Shown: positions 24,106-32,239 of the stretch, one piece after another | How the letters are laid out: each line of letters starts with the position of its first letter | Numbering within the stretch: position 1 is the first letter of the stretch | From: an uncultured Prevotella sp. | GTDB lineage: Bacteria > Bacteroidota > Bacteroidia > Bacteroidales > Bacteroidaceae | Direction of reading: 5' to 3' | DNA length: 49,049 nt | Assembly (NCBI GenBank): GCA_937907705.1 | Contig: CALCVP010000029.1 | Coordinates: 1 to 49,049 of the forward strand | The notes under the pieces: generated by a model | Databases searched by the model: none | Told to the model about the DNA's origin: nothing | What the model saw: the letters and a program-made list of their open reading frames with translations, nothing else | Translations under genes and position numbers: made by a program

Positions 24106-24576
24106 TTAGACTTTGTTGCCGGCAACAGCTTTCTGTGGGTTCATACGGCTGCTTGCCTGCGACAGTTTCTTGACGATAGAGGTTGATGCACGCTTCAGTG
24201 TGGCTTCCAGGTTGAGTGTGGCAGTGGTCAGTGTGCCGGTGGCACGTGCGCGGAGCTTCACGCCGTCTATGTGTTGCGTTGTGGCAAATCCGGTATCGGT
24301 GCCGGCACCTCCCTTTTTGTTCTTGATTCCGATGGAGAAGATGGCAAGGTTGGGCAACTTTACGTTTTTGCCTTGCAGCAGCAGCTCCTTGATGCAGATA
24401 ATCATGTCGGTGAGCATGCCCTTGATGGCACCTGGCGAGTAGGGTGTGTTGTGGTTGGCCATGTGTGTGGCCAAGGCATCCAGCTCTATGGTTTCTTCGA
24501 TGACGGGATAGGCAAACCATTGGCCGTTGATGGGGCTGTTTTTTACGTTGTTTTGTTTTACAAGATACTTGATCAT
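24106..24576 (-). CDS. HU-family-like DNA-binding protein (Bacteroidales long form)
   Basis: A 156-residue protein of the HU/IHF-like group that Bacteroidales genomes carry in this module. It starts MIKYLVKQNNVKNSPINGQW and has YSPGAIKGMLTDMIICIKELLLQGKNVKLPNLAIFSIGI, corresponding to the helical dimer body and the beta region of HU (VxLPxLGxFxI pattern). A basic tail with VKKLSQASSRMNPQKAVAG follows. I chose ATG 24576 because the upstream in-frame extension (to 24708) has no family character. Family members probably bind and bend DNA; a role in packaging or replication of an element is inferred from the neighbours. Confidence 0.85.
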   Translation of the reverse strand: MIKYLVKQNNVKNSPINGQWFAYPVIEETIELDALATHMANHNTPYSPGAIKGMLTDMIICIKELLLQGKNVKLPNLAIFSIGIKNKKGGAGTDTGFATTQHIDGVKLRARATGTLTTATLNLEATLKRASTSIVKKLSQASSRMNPQKAVAGNKV

Positions 24577-24748
24577 GCGGTTTTGTTTTTTAGGGTGAAT
24601 ACTGGTGGAGCTTCTTGATGGCCATGGCATCCATAAGGTTCCGGCTCCGTTGTCTTTACGTTTACAAAGATACGAAATCCGTATTCCCCGCTGTCTGCTT
24701 TTGGGCACGTGTGTCCGTTTGTGTGTACTTTCAGGTCAATAAACCTGT

Positions 24749-24958
24749 TTACGGTTCTCCGATGAAATGTATGATGGCCTTTACTTGCCGTGAGGTAAAC
24801 ATTTTGTCGGTGCGCTGGTAGTGCTGGAGCGTCAGTCTTTTGAGCAGAGGCTTGCAGTGGTATATCCAGCGCATCAGCCGTTTGGTGGCAGCTCGTGGCA
24901 TGGATTCTGGAAAGTAGAGCAATGCAAGTTCCTGTTTTGAATAGTTTTTTATTTTCAT
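24749..24958 (-). CDS. DUF4248 family protein
   Basis: A 69-residue basic protein, starting MKIKNYSKQELALLYFPESM and containing RAATKRLMRWIYHCKPLLKRL. This matches DUF4248, a short family confined to Bacteroidales and found next to VapE/VirE-N-type proteins and HU-like proteins. The YSKQELALLYFPESMP...AATKRLMRWI pattern resembles a compact helical, possibly DNA-binding, domain. No experimental function is known to me. It lies between the VapE-like gene (416 bp upstream) and the HU-like gene (172 bp downstream). Confidence 0.82.
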   Translation of the reverse strand: MKIKNYSKQELALLYFPESMPRAATKRLMRWIYHCKPLLKRLTLQHYQRTDKMFTSRQVKAIIHFIGEP

Positions 24959-25027
24959 GGTGTCGTCTGTTTTTTGTTGTTGCAGTTAAACGGGTGGATA
25001 GGTGTGCAGCCAGCGCTGTGCTTGCGG

Positions 25028-25115
25028 GTTGTAACCCTATGGTTGATGAGTTGTAACCCTATGGTTTAGCTTTGCCGAAGCTATGGTTTACGAGGCATAA
25101 CCCATAGGTTTATTG
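25028..25115. repeat. Array of four 22-bp units (GTAACCCTATGGTT family)
   Basis: Units start at 25028, 25050, 25072 and 25094, each exactly 22 bp. The first two share GTTGTAACCCTATGGTT; the third carries GCTATGGTTTA and the fourth ATAACCCATAGGTTTA. Cores are near-palindromic around CTATGG/CCATAG. The rest of the 416-bp gap between the VapE-like and DUF4248 genes (24959-25374) shows no gene. Confidence 0.8.
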
Positions 25116-25374
25116 CTGCAAAGGCTTCTGTTTCCGCTACGGCCGGCGAGGGGTTGTCGGGGCTTCTTCGGGCTTTGCCTGCTCCGGTTGCATCAGGAGG
25201 CGTTGCAGGCAAGTGCGGCAGGATGGCAGGATGTGTACAGTTGTTTTCTAAAATATATCATTATGACAATAGACAGAAAATGAAATTAAAAACAGTTTTT
25301 CCTGCCTGCGCGCGTAGGGATTTTGAAAATTCACCTGCCGCAACCTGCATACCTGCCGCACTGTGTTTGATTTG

Positions 25375-27576
25375 CTATGCCATTACGCATTCGCTATCTT
25401 CCTCAGAATCAAGGGCTTGTATTTTCTGATAATTCTTTATTTCTTCGGCAGTCCTTTCCACGACGAGATAGCCACGCTGCTTATGGCTACGCACACGTTT
25501 GAACCCTAATTCAGTAAAAGCTTTGCCAATCTGTACAGAACTGAGATTAAGGTTGCCGTTATAGCCAATGATTTGCATGGCACGGGCAACTGTCATGAAG
25601 GTGCCGCCCATGTCGCTTGGCGTGGGCTTGCGGAAGTACAGGTTAACCAAATCGTATTCAGGGCGAGGAGTCTCAAAATGCTTGTTGTGCTGGTTGAGCT
25701 CTATGATTTCCTCTTGGGTAAACCAAAAGCCGAAGTTGTCCATGTAGAGGGCAAGCGCTTGGGCATAGATGCCCTCATAAGGGAGCGTGAATTCTCTTGG
25801 CGAGCGGATGTGTTCCACCTCAAACGGCAGCCAGCGCCGGTTGCCTGAAGGGTCGTTCAGAAAGGTTACGTTGTTGCCTGTGCCGCAGAAGGAGGCTATG
25901 TGTTGCCTGTGCTCGTGAAAGTGGGCGTAAGCCGCTCGCTCGTCGATATGCGGCATGGTAACCACTGCCTTTAGCTGGTTGAGCTCAGCCAGGCGCATGG
26001 CGTCCAGCTCCTCGCAACACACCAGGCCATACAGTGTCAGTACGAGCAGGTCGTCTTTTGACAGGCGGTTGGCATTGGTTTTGGTGTAGAAGTATTGCTT
26101 GAGCTGCGGTGGCAGGAGATAGTTGAACCAGGTGGTCTTGTAGGAGCCTTGCTCGCCGATGAGCACCAGTATTACATTGTTGACCACATTGTCTGTAATC
26201 CATGCTGCCACCATGCCTACCAGCCATTTCTTGAGATACGTGTACCAACGCTCCTGCTCGGCGGCACCGCCTTTTACGCGTACGGTATGGGCCAGTTCGC
26301 GGATATAGTCGCGCTTCTCTTCATCCTTTGCGCCTTGCAGGCGGGAGGTGTCAAGGTCATAGGTGGGTAGGCGGTACAGATAGTCGGTAAAGGGGTTGAA
26401 CGTCGGCACATAGTCTGACTCTATCACCCGGTACATGTCTTGTATATTGACACGTGTGTTGAGCGACATCTTGCTCCACAGAGAGTTGACCACCCTGTCG
26501 CTGATGGGCTGGTAGTGCCCCTTTTGTGTGCCGTCTTCTGCCGGCAGCAGGTGCTCTACGCGTGCCGTTATCTCGTTGAACCGCAGCAAGATGTGCTCTT
26601 TCAGGAACGACTTGATGTCTTCCACGCCGGCCATGGTCCTGCTGTCGTCCGTGTTTTCCCTTTTCCTTTCGTTGGCAGGGGTGTTGGCAAAGCAGGAGTT
26701 CACCACCTGTTCCGTGTCGGCATAGTCGGCAAACTGCCGCTTGGCCCATTGTATGGCTGTCTGCTTGGTAAACCGCCGCTTGGCCAGCATATAGCCCACC
26801 CGCATCACATAATTGTTGTGGCTGCCGCTTTGGTATTTGATGCCTTCCTTGGCCAGCAGTGGTGCCACCTGCGTGTCGTAGTAGCTTTGTATGCGCTGCT
26901 GCTGCTTGTCTGCCCTGTTTTGGCAGATGTAGGCTGTCTGGGCGGCTTCTGTCTCTTCCAGCCTGAAGGGTATGGCATCTTCGTGCAGAAAGGTGTCAGG
27001 GTCATGGGCCAGTCCACTCAGTCGGGTAAGGTTTTTGCATTGCATGTCAGCACTGATGCCCAGCAGCTTCTCGTAGTAAGTGTTGCCACAGAAGAATGCG
27101 GAAAGGTAAAAGCTGCCCATCTTCCTGAGCGTTTCTTCAGACAGCGGGTGCTGTTCTTCGGCGCCGGTCTCCAGCTCCGGCGGCAGTTCATACCGGAAGA
27201 TGACACGCAGCCCGTTGCCGCTGATGGTGGTGTAGCACATCAGCGTGTGCGGGTCTGCCTTTATCTTCTGCTTCAGCTTGTGGAGGGTTTCATTTGCCTG
27301 CTTGCCGTCTGTCGTTGACGGATTGATGTGGTCAAAGTCTACCAGACCGAGTCCTGTCAGCTTGGTTACATGTTTCCTGCCTCTGCCATCTTTAAACAGA
27401 CAGGCAACGGCAAAGAGTGAACACTCGCTTTTAAAGGTCTTGCTGCCGGTTTTGCGGTAAGATTCTGTAAAAGTACTTATTTTCTCGTCATGCTGCATCA
27501 GTGCTGCAATGCTTGCGAGGCTGCCATCTGATGGCACCTTGCAGTTCATGGTATTAAAGATATTAAGTATTTCCAT
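25375..27576 (-). CDS. VapE/VirE-N family primase-helicase-like protein
   Basis: A 733-residue protein with a BT4734-like/VirE N-terminal domain (about 1-230) and a VapE-type P-loop ATPase C-terminal domain. The N-terminal part shows GLGLVDFDHI (about 77-86) and TTISGNGLRVIF (about 116-127), which resemble the acidic and SGxG motifs of archaeo-eukaryotic primases. The ATPase has Walker A GEQGSYKTT (about 474-482) and an acidic Walker B-like LVCCEELDAM (about 518-527). Such proteins are replication or regulatory proteins of mobile elements. I chose ATG 27576 (MEILNIFNTM) because the in-frame ATG at 27636 lies inside the predicted promoter. It faces a small putative regulator across palindromic DNA. 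No integrase or att site was found nearby, so mobility is unproven. Confidence 0.85.
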   Translation of the reverse strand: MEILNIFNTMNCKVPSDGSLASIAALMQHDEKISTFTESYRKTGSKTFKSECSLFAVACLFKDGRGRKHVTKLTGLGLVDFDHINPSTTDGKQANETLHKLKQKIKADPHTLMCYTTISGNGLRVIFRYELPPELETGAEEQHPLSEETLRKMGSFYLSAFFCGNTYYEKLLGISADMQCKNLTRLSGLAHDPDTFLHEDAIPFRLEETEAAQTAYICQNRADKQQQRIQSYYDTQVAPLLAKEGIKYQSGSHNNYVMRVGYMLAKRRFTKQTAIQWAKRQFADYADTEQVVNSCFANTPANERKRENTDDSRTMAGVEDIKSFLKEHILLRFNEITARVEHLLPAEDGTQKGHYQPISDRVVNSLWSKMSLNTRVNIQDMYRVIESDYVPTFNPFTDYLYRLPTYDLDTSRLQGAKDEEKRDYIRELAHTVRVKGGAAEQERWYTYLKKWLVGMVAAWITDNVVNNVILVLIGEQGSYKTTWFNYLLPPQLKQYFYTKTNANRLSKDDLLVLTLYGLVCCEELDAMRLAELNQLKAVVTMPHIDERAAYAHFHEHRQHIASFCGTGNNVTFLNDPSGNRRWLPFEVEHIRSPREFTLPYEGIYAQALALYMDNFGFWFTQEEIIELNQHNKHFETPRPEYDLVNLYFRKPTPSDMGGTFMTVARAMQIIGYNGNLNLSSVQIGKAFTELGFKRVRSHKQRGYLVVERTAEEIKNYQKIQALDSEEDSECVMA

Positions 27577-27633
27577 ATTGGAATTTATGTTTTGCCAGCA
27601 TACTTTGTTCTGCTGATGATTGTTTATCGGTAG

Positions 27634-27641
27634 CAAAGATA
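27634..27641 (-). promoter_or_regulatory. -7 box of the VapE-like gene
   Basis: The minus strand reads TATCTTTG, a TAnnTTTG match; transcription would begin near 27627, 51 nt before the ATG at 27576. No TTTG stands at the -33 distance (about 27661-27664); that place is covered by a perfect palindrome, so activation or repression there is likely. Confidence 0.6.
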
Positions 27642-27659
27642 CAAAAACCGTAGAAACAG

Positions 27660-27699
27660 CCGCCTTAACATGTTAAGGCGGATTGGGCAATAATTGCCC
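27660..27699. promoter_or_regulatory. Two adjacent palindromes, likely operators
   Basis: A perfect 22-bp palindrome (27660-27681, half-site CCGCCTTAACA) is followed by the near-perfect GGGCAATAATTGCCC (27685-27699). Their centres are about 22 bp apart, so both would face the same side of the helix. They lie in the 153-bp region between the divergent VapE-like gene and the small regulator gene and cover the expected -33 site of the former. Binding by the regulator at 27730 is an inference. The second palindrome resembles the TGCCCAA cores of the dispersed arrays. Confidence 0.65.
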
Positions 27700-27729
27700 T
27701 AAAATTATATTAATAAATGATAAATAATT

Positions 27730-28008
27730 ATGCCAAAATCAGATTTCAGGGCGGTGAACCGCCAGTTTGGGGCTTTTCTGGATGCAGAGCTAAAGCGGCA
27801 TTGCATCAGTGTGGAAATGTTTAGAAAGCATTGTCATTTCAACAGGACAACTTTTTCAGACATCAAAAAGGGAATGGGGCAGAGCTCTTGTCCCCTCGGT
27901 CATTACCAGCAAGTGTTGCTTGCGTTCCGCGAGTTTGTCGATGACGAGGAATACAAGGACGTGAAGCGCAGATGGGGCGAGGCTTTGAGCGAGTTTGACA
28001 TGTTATAG
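27730..28008 (+). CDS. Small putative helix-turn-helix regulator
   Basis: A 92-residue soluble protein of unrecognised family. The segment ISVEMFRKHCHFNRTTFSDIKKGMG (about 26-50) has the spacing of a helix-turn-helix (helix, turn around HCHFN, second helix) and the following YQQVLLAFREFVDDEEYKDVKRRWGEAL is helical and charged. It is divergently transcribed from the VapE-like gene, with paired palindromes between, the layout of a local regulator. It ends before two hairpins that separate it from htpG. Assignment as DNA-binding is from pattern and context only. Confidence 0.55.
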   Translation: MPKSDFRAVNRQFGAFLDAELKRHCISVEMFRKHCHFNRTTFSDIKKGMGQSSCPLGHYQQVLLAFREFVDDEEYKDVKRRWGEALSEFDML

Positions 28009-28024
28009 GCTCTCTTGTGTATGG

Positions 28025-28062
28025 AAAGAGGCTGTCTGCCTGCACAGGTCGGCAGCCTCTTT
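28025..28062 (+). terminator. Hairpin after the small regulator gene
   Basis: AAAGAGGCTGTC (28025-28036) pairs with 28051-28062 over 12 bp (one G-U), 14-nt loop, followed by TTGGCTTTTG. It lies 17 bp after the regulator stop. Confidence 0.65.
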
Positions 28063-28092
28063 GGCTTTTGTCCATGAAGTGTCTGCAGGCAA

Positions 28093-28130
28093 AAAGCCCC
28101 GCGATACACGGTAACGTATCGCGGGGCTTT
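28093..28130. terminator. Bidirectional terminator between the regulator and htpG
   Basis: AAAGCCCCGCGATAC (28093-28107) pairs perfectly over 15 bp with 28116-28130 around an 8-nt loop; A/T runs flank both sides. It can end the plus-strand regulator transcript and the minus-strand htpG transcript (stop at 28165). Confidence 0.9.
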
Positions 28131-28164
28131 GCTGTCGGAATATAGATGAGAATCTGTTGTCCGG

Positions 28165-30219
28165 TTATTTGATCAGGGATACTGAACGCTTTACAAACGC
28201 GTCAAGGGCAGCACCCTTCAGCATGCCGTTCTGCAGCAGTGCAAGGTCTATCAGCTGGTGCAGCACCTTGTTGCCTTTGGCATAGGCAGCTATGATGTTG
28301 TCTTTCTTGGTGCGCTGCTCGTTGATGGCCTTTTCGGTAGCCTGCAGGTCGTCTTTTTCCTCTTGTGTAACCTCTTCGGGCTTCTTCTCGCTTTGGCTTT
28401 TGTGCAGGATAGACAGGCGGGCTTGCTGGCCCTTCAGTTCACTGAGCACAGGCTTCAGCTCTTCGGCGCAGTGCTGCTTCTCGTCGTCCAGAATGCCTTT
28501 GATCAACGGGTGGTCGCTGTTCAGTACCAGACTGTAGCTGTCCGGCATCTGTGCATAGAAGTTCATTCCACTCTGGTAGCGGCTCATGTCTTTCATACGG
28601 CGCATGTATTCGCTCTGGGTAATCAGTACAGGCTGGTTGCTCTCGCCTAACGACTGTACTTCAACGCCAAATTCCACCTTGTCAATCTTAGGCAGCTGAG
28701 AGCGGAATGCAGCTGACAAATTGTCAGAGTCGTCATGATCCAAATCACTCTTCTTCAAGTCTTCCTTTACGATAAGACGGTCAATGATATCGCTGTCTAC
28801 ACGCATGAAGTGGCTCTTCTCAAACTTCTGCTCCAGCATGGAAACGGCAGGTACATCCAGCTGACCGTCCAGCAGCAACACGCTGTAGCCTTTGGCCTTG
28901 GCAGCCTCGATGTATGAATACTGGTCTTCTTTGTTGGTGGCATAGAGATAGACCAAATCGCCGTTTTTGTCGGTCTGGTTGTCTTTAATCAGCTGTTTGT
29001 ACTCCTCAAAAGTGAAGTATTTGCCGTCTACATCCTTCATCAGTGCAAAGTCTTTTGCACGGTCGTAGAAGTCTTCATGCGACAGCATGCCATAGTTGAT
29101 AAAGAGCTTCAGGTCGTCCCACTTGCTTTCATATTCCTTGCGGTTCTCTTTGAAGATGCCGTTGAGTCTGTCTGCCACTTTCTTGGTGATATAGGTAGAA
29201 ATCTTCTTCACATCGCGGTCGCTCTGCAAGTAGCTGCGGCTTACATTCAGTGGAATGTCAGGAGAATCAATCACACCGTGCAGCAAGGTAAGGAAGTCTG
29301 GCACAATGCCCTCTACCTGGTCTGTAACAAACACCTGGTTGCAATACAGCTGTATCTTGTTGCGCTGCAAGTCAATATTGGACTTGATGCGCGGGAAGTA
29401 GAGAATACCTGTAAGGTTGAACGGATAATCTACATTCAGGTGTATCCAGAACAGTGGCTCGTCCTGCATAGGATAGAGTTCCTGATAGAACTTCTTGTAG
29501 TCTTCGTCCTTCAGCGTGCTTGGCGCTTTTGTCCACAGCGGCTCTACATTGTTGATAATGTTGTCCTCGTCGGTATCTACCTGCTTTCCGTCTTTCCACT
29601 CTGTCTTTTTTCCGAAAGCGATAGGTATAGGCATGAACTTGCAGTACTTGCTGAGCAGACTCTGGATGCGGTTGCGCTCCAAAAACTCTTTGCAGTCATC
29701 GTCGATGTACAGCACGATGTCTGTACCTCTGTCTGCCTTTTCGACATTTTCAAGCTCATACGAAGGACTGCCGTCGCAGCTCCATTTTACAGCCTGTGCG
29801 CCATCTTTATAGCTCTTGGAGTAAATCTCCACCTTCTTGCTCACCATGAATGAGCTGTAAAAGCCCAAACCGAAGTGTCCTATAATGGCATTGGCATTGT
29901 CTTTATACTTGTCGAGGAAGTCGGTAACGCCAGAAAAGGCTATCTGGTTGATGTATTTGTCAATCTCTTCTTCTGTCATGCCCAATCCGCGGTCGCTGAT
30001 GGTCAGTGTACCTTTCGCTTCATCTAACTTTACGTGTACGGTAAGGTCGCCCAACTCGCCCTTGAAGACACCGCGCTCAGCCAATGTCTTCAGCTTCTGG
30101 GTGGCATCGACAGCATTGCTTACCATCTCGCGCAAGAATATCTCGTGGTCAGAATACAAGAACTTCTTTATCACCGGGAAAATGTTCTCGGTCGTTACAC
30201 CAATATTTCCTTTTGTCAT
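28165..30219 (-). CDS. htpG: Hsp90-family chaperone HtpG
   Basis: A 684-residue cytoplasmic ATP-dependent chaperone. The N-terminal GHKL ATPase domain carries FLREMVSNAVDATQK (the Glu-Asn ATP-binding helix), TISDRGLGMTEEEI (DxGxG) and GHFGLGFYSSFMVS (the lid and GxxGxG). The middle domain has YFPRIKSNIDLQRNKIQLY and NVSRSYLQSDRDVKKI with the catalytic arginine region. The C-terminal dimerisation domain ends ALLQNGMLKGAALDAFVKRSVSLIK. Length exceeds E. coli HtpG by about 60 residues, usual for Bacteroidetes. It is monocistronic between a strong terminator and a consensus promoter at 30331. Confidence 0.97.
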   Translation of the reverse strand: MTKGNIGVTTENIFPVIKKFLYSDHEIFLREMVSNAVDATQKLKTLAERGVFKGELGDLTVHVKLDEAKGTLTISDRGLGMTEEEIDKYINQIAFSGVTDFLDKYKDNANAIIGHFGLGFYSSFMVSKKVEIYSKSYKDGAQAVKWSCDGSPSYELENVEKADRGTDIVLYIDDDCKEFLERNRIQSLLSKYCKFMPIPIAFGKKTEWKDGKQVDTDEDNIINNVEPLWTKAPSTLKDEDYKKFYQELYPMQDEPLFWIHLNVDYPFNLTGILYFPRIKSNIDLQRNKIQLYCNQVFVTDQVEGIVPDFLTLLHGVIDSPDIPLNVSRSYLQSDRDVKKISTYITKKVADRLNGIFKENRKEYESKWDDLKLFINYGMLSHEDFYDRAKDFALMKDVDGKYFTFEEYKQLIKDNQTDKNGDLVYLYATNKEDQYSYIEAAKAKGYSVLLLDGQLDVPAVSMLEQKFEKSHFMRVDSDIIDRLIVKEDLKKSDLDHDDSDNLSAAFRSQLPKIDKVEFGVEVQSLGESNQPVLITQSEYMRRMKDMSRYQSGMNFYAQMPDSYSLVLNSDHPLIKGILDDEKQHCAEELKPVLSELKGQQARLSILHKSQSEKKPEEVTQEEKDDLQATEKAINEQRTKKDNIIAAYAKGNKVLHQLIDLALLQNGMLKGAALDAFVKRSVSLIK

Positions 30220-30330
30220 AGTTTTATGTATATTTAATTTTTTTTATATTAGACTTGATGCGTGCTGTTGAATCAGACACGCAGATGAAACATTGAAGTT
30301 TCTCAGATTTTCGCAATGCAAAATCCGTGC

Positions 30331-30363
30331 CAAACGTAAAAAATAATTGCAACGCCTCACAAA
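30331..30363 (-). promoter_or_regulatory. htpG promoter
   Basis: On the minus strand TTTG (30360-30363) and TACGTTTG (30331-30338) are 21 bp apart, matching the Bacteroidetes consensus. The start would be near 30324, giving a leader of about 105 nt. No CIRCE-like inverted repeat was seen. Confidence 0.7.
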
Positions 30364-30448
30364 ACTGACACATTTGGCATATATTCTTCGTCTGCTTGCA
30401 GTGGCTTTGGGCGAGTGGCAGACAGGTGTTTTTTCCTGCTTGTCTTGT

Positions 30449-32008
30449 TTATCCTTCTATTTTCCATTCGGTAACGGTGCGCTCCTCGCTGCTGTAGTTC
30501 ACCCCTACTTTCACCAGCCTCTTTCCGTCAGCGGTGTAAGGTATGAGATAGCCTTTGTCGTCAATCTGCTTGAGTGCGGCATCGGCGGAGCCGTCGAACT
30601 TCAGTTCCATGACATAGACCACCGAGGGCAGTGTGATGACCACATCTGCCCGTCCGTGTGCACTCTCTTCCTCCACCTGGATAAACGAGCCGATGAGCGA
30701 GAAGACGAGGTAGAAGATGGTCTGCACATCGCGCTCGGTCTTGTTGGACAGTCTGTAAGACACACCTGCAAGGTAGGCACGCATCAGGGTGAGTGCCAGC
30801 TCCATGTCGCCGGCCATTACCGCCTTGACAAACTTGATGGCAAAGCTGCTGTTGGTGCCTTCAGCAGGAATGAGGTAGTTGGCGGCAAGCGAGCGTATCA
30901 TGCCCACGCGCACCTCCTCGTTGGGGTAGGCAAGGGTGTATAGCCCTATTGTGGGGTCGTAATGCTTGATGGTGAGATAGCCGCTCTGGTAGAGCAGCGG
31001 CAGTGCAGTGGTCATGTTTTCCGGCGACACATTGAAGTCGTCGATACTTGCGTCCTGTCCTGTAAGGTCCCGCAAGCTGACATTGTACTTCTGGAGCAGC
31101 TTGATGATATAGGTGGGAGTGCCGGACCCGAACCAGTAGTTGTCTATATCGCCTGAGGCAAGTGCCTTGATCAGGCTGAACGGGTTGTACACATCCTCGG
31201 AGTTCTTGCTGAAATGATAGCCGTCGTATTTATTCTTGAGCAATGCAAAGGTCTCGTCCACAGTGATATGCAGGTGTTCGGCAAGATGCTCCACGTCGGG
31301 ACGCATCTGCGTGTGCAGTTCCTCACTGCTGATACCGCAGATGGCCGAATACTGGTCGTACATGGAAATGTTGAACAGGTTGTTCAGTTCGCTGAAGATG
31401 CTGAGCTGTGCAAACTTGGTAATGCCCGTGAGGAATACGAACTCAAGGTAAGGGTCAAGCAACTTGATGGGCGAATAGAAGTTCTGCATCGTGCGGCGCA
31501 GGTCGGCAAGGTTCTGCTCTTCGTGTACCACATCAAGCAGCGGAGCATCATACTCGTCGATGACAAGCACCGCCTTTTGCCCCGTCTGGCTGTATGCTTT
31601 TACCACGAGGTCTTTCAGGCGTATGTTTGCATCTTTCTTCTCGCTCTTGTAGCCGAATACGGCTTCCTGGTCGTCGAGCATGTCGGCAAGATAGCGTTCC
31701 AGCATGTCATTGTCCATGTGCTTGGCTCCGCTCATGTCGAAGTGCAGCACGGGATGCTTTACCCAGTTCTTCTCGTATTTGCCCATGGCAAGGCCTTCAA
31801 ACAAGTCTTTGCGCCCTTCGTAGTAGGCATGTATCATAGAGGCAAACAGCGATTTTCCGAACCGCCTCGGGCGGCTCAGGAAAACATATTGGTAACCATT
31901 CTTTATGAAATCTACAAGGTATTGTGTCTTGTCAATATAAAGATAGTTGCCTTCTCTTATCTTTTCAAACGTCTGTATTCCTACAGGATATTTTCTTGTT
32001 GCTGCCAT
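30449..32008 (-). CDS. AAA-ATPase-like / PD-(D/E)XK nuclease family protein
   Basis: A 519-residue protein of the family with an N-terminal AAA-ATPase-like domain and a C-terminal PD-(D/E)XK nuclease domain (DUF1703 type), expanded in Bacteroidales. The N-terminus YPVGIQTFEKIREGNYLYIDKT is the family start; Walker A is FLSRPRRFGKSLF (about 43-55) and Walker B VLVIDEYDAPLLD. The nuclease core is ADVVITLPSVVYVMELKF, the D...ExK pattern. I chose ATG 32008 over upstream in-frame ATGs at 32059 and 32182 because the promoter predicts a start near 32065 and homologues begin at this MAAT-like position. Function is unknown; links to mobile elements or defence are suspected but not shown. Confidence 0.85.
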   Translation of the reverse strand: MAATRKYPVGIQTFEKIREGNYLYIDKTQYLVDFIKNGYQYVFLSRPRRFGKSLFASMIHAYYEGRKDLFEGLAMGKYEKNWVKHPVLHFDMSGAKHMDNDMLERYLADMLDDQEAVFGYKSEKKDANIRLKDLVVKAYSQTGQKAVLVIDEYDAPLLDVVHEEQNLADLRRTMQNFYSPIKLLDPYLEFVFLTGITKFAQLSIFSELNNLFNISMYDQYSAICGISSEELHTQMRPDVEHLAEHLHITVDETFALLKNKYDGYHFSKNSEDVYNPFSLIKALASGDIDNYWFGSGTPTYIIKLLQKYNVSLRDLTGQDASIDDFNVSPENMTTALPLLYQSGYLTIKHYDPTIGLYTLAYPNEEVRVGMIRSLAANYLIPAEGTNSSFAIKFVKAVMAGDMELALTLMRAYLAGVSYRLSNKTERDVQTIFYLVFSLIGSFIQVEEESAHGRADVVITLPSVVYVMELKFDGSADAALKQIDDKGYLIPYTADGKRLVKVGVNYSSEERTVTEWKIEG

Positions 32009-32072
32009 AGTCTTCTTGCTTTGTTGATTTAAATCTGTTTTGGGCACATGTCTGTCCATTGCATCTTCTGTG

Positions 32073-32104
32073 CAAATGTAGTGATTATTTGCATAAATGA
32101 CAAG
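32073..32104 (-). promoter_or_regulatory. Promoter of the AAA/PD-(D/E)XK gene
   Basis: The minus strand has CTTG (32101-32104), 20 bp, then TACATTTG (32073-32080). The -7 box is perfect and the -33 box differs by one base. The start would be near 32066. Confidence 0.6.
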
Positions 32105-32239
32105 TTTATGCAAGACAAACAATGGCTGTACTTGTATTTTGCGTGAACAGCAAATGGCATAGGCTGTATTATGAAACCCCATTTGATTGCAGGAACCACC
32201 TTGGACAATCTCGCGCTTTGCCTGGTTCTGGGCACCTGC

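Noticed and set aside
26440..27318. 292-codon plus-strand open frame
   Set aside because: Antisense to the VapE-like gene, no recognisable domain; shadow of a GC-rich coding region.
27577..27636. Longer N-terminus of the VapE-like protein from ATG 27636
   Set aside because: That ATG lies within the -7 box of the promoter, upstream of the predicted transcription start.
23190..28150. Integrated element with att direct repeats around the amidase-VapE module
   Set aside because: No flanking direct repeats, tRNA target or integrase could be identified by eye, so boundaries were not called.
29077..29853. 258-codon plus-strand open frame
   Set aside because: Antisense to htpG, which is unambiguous.
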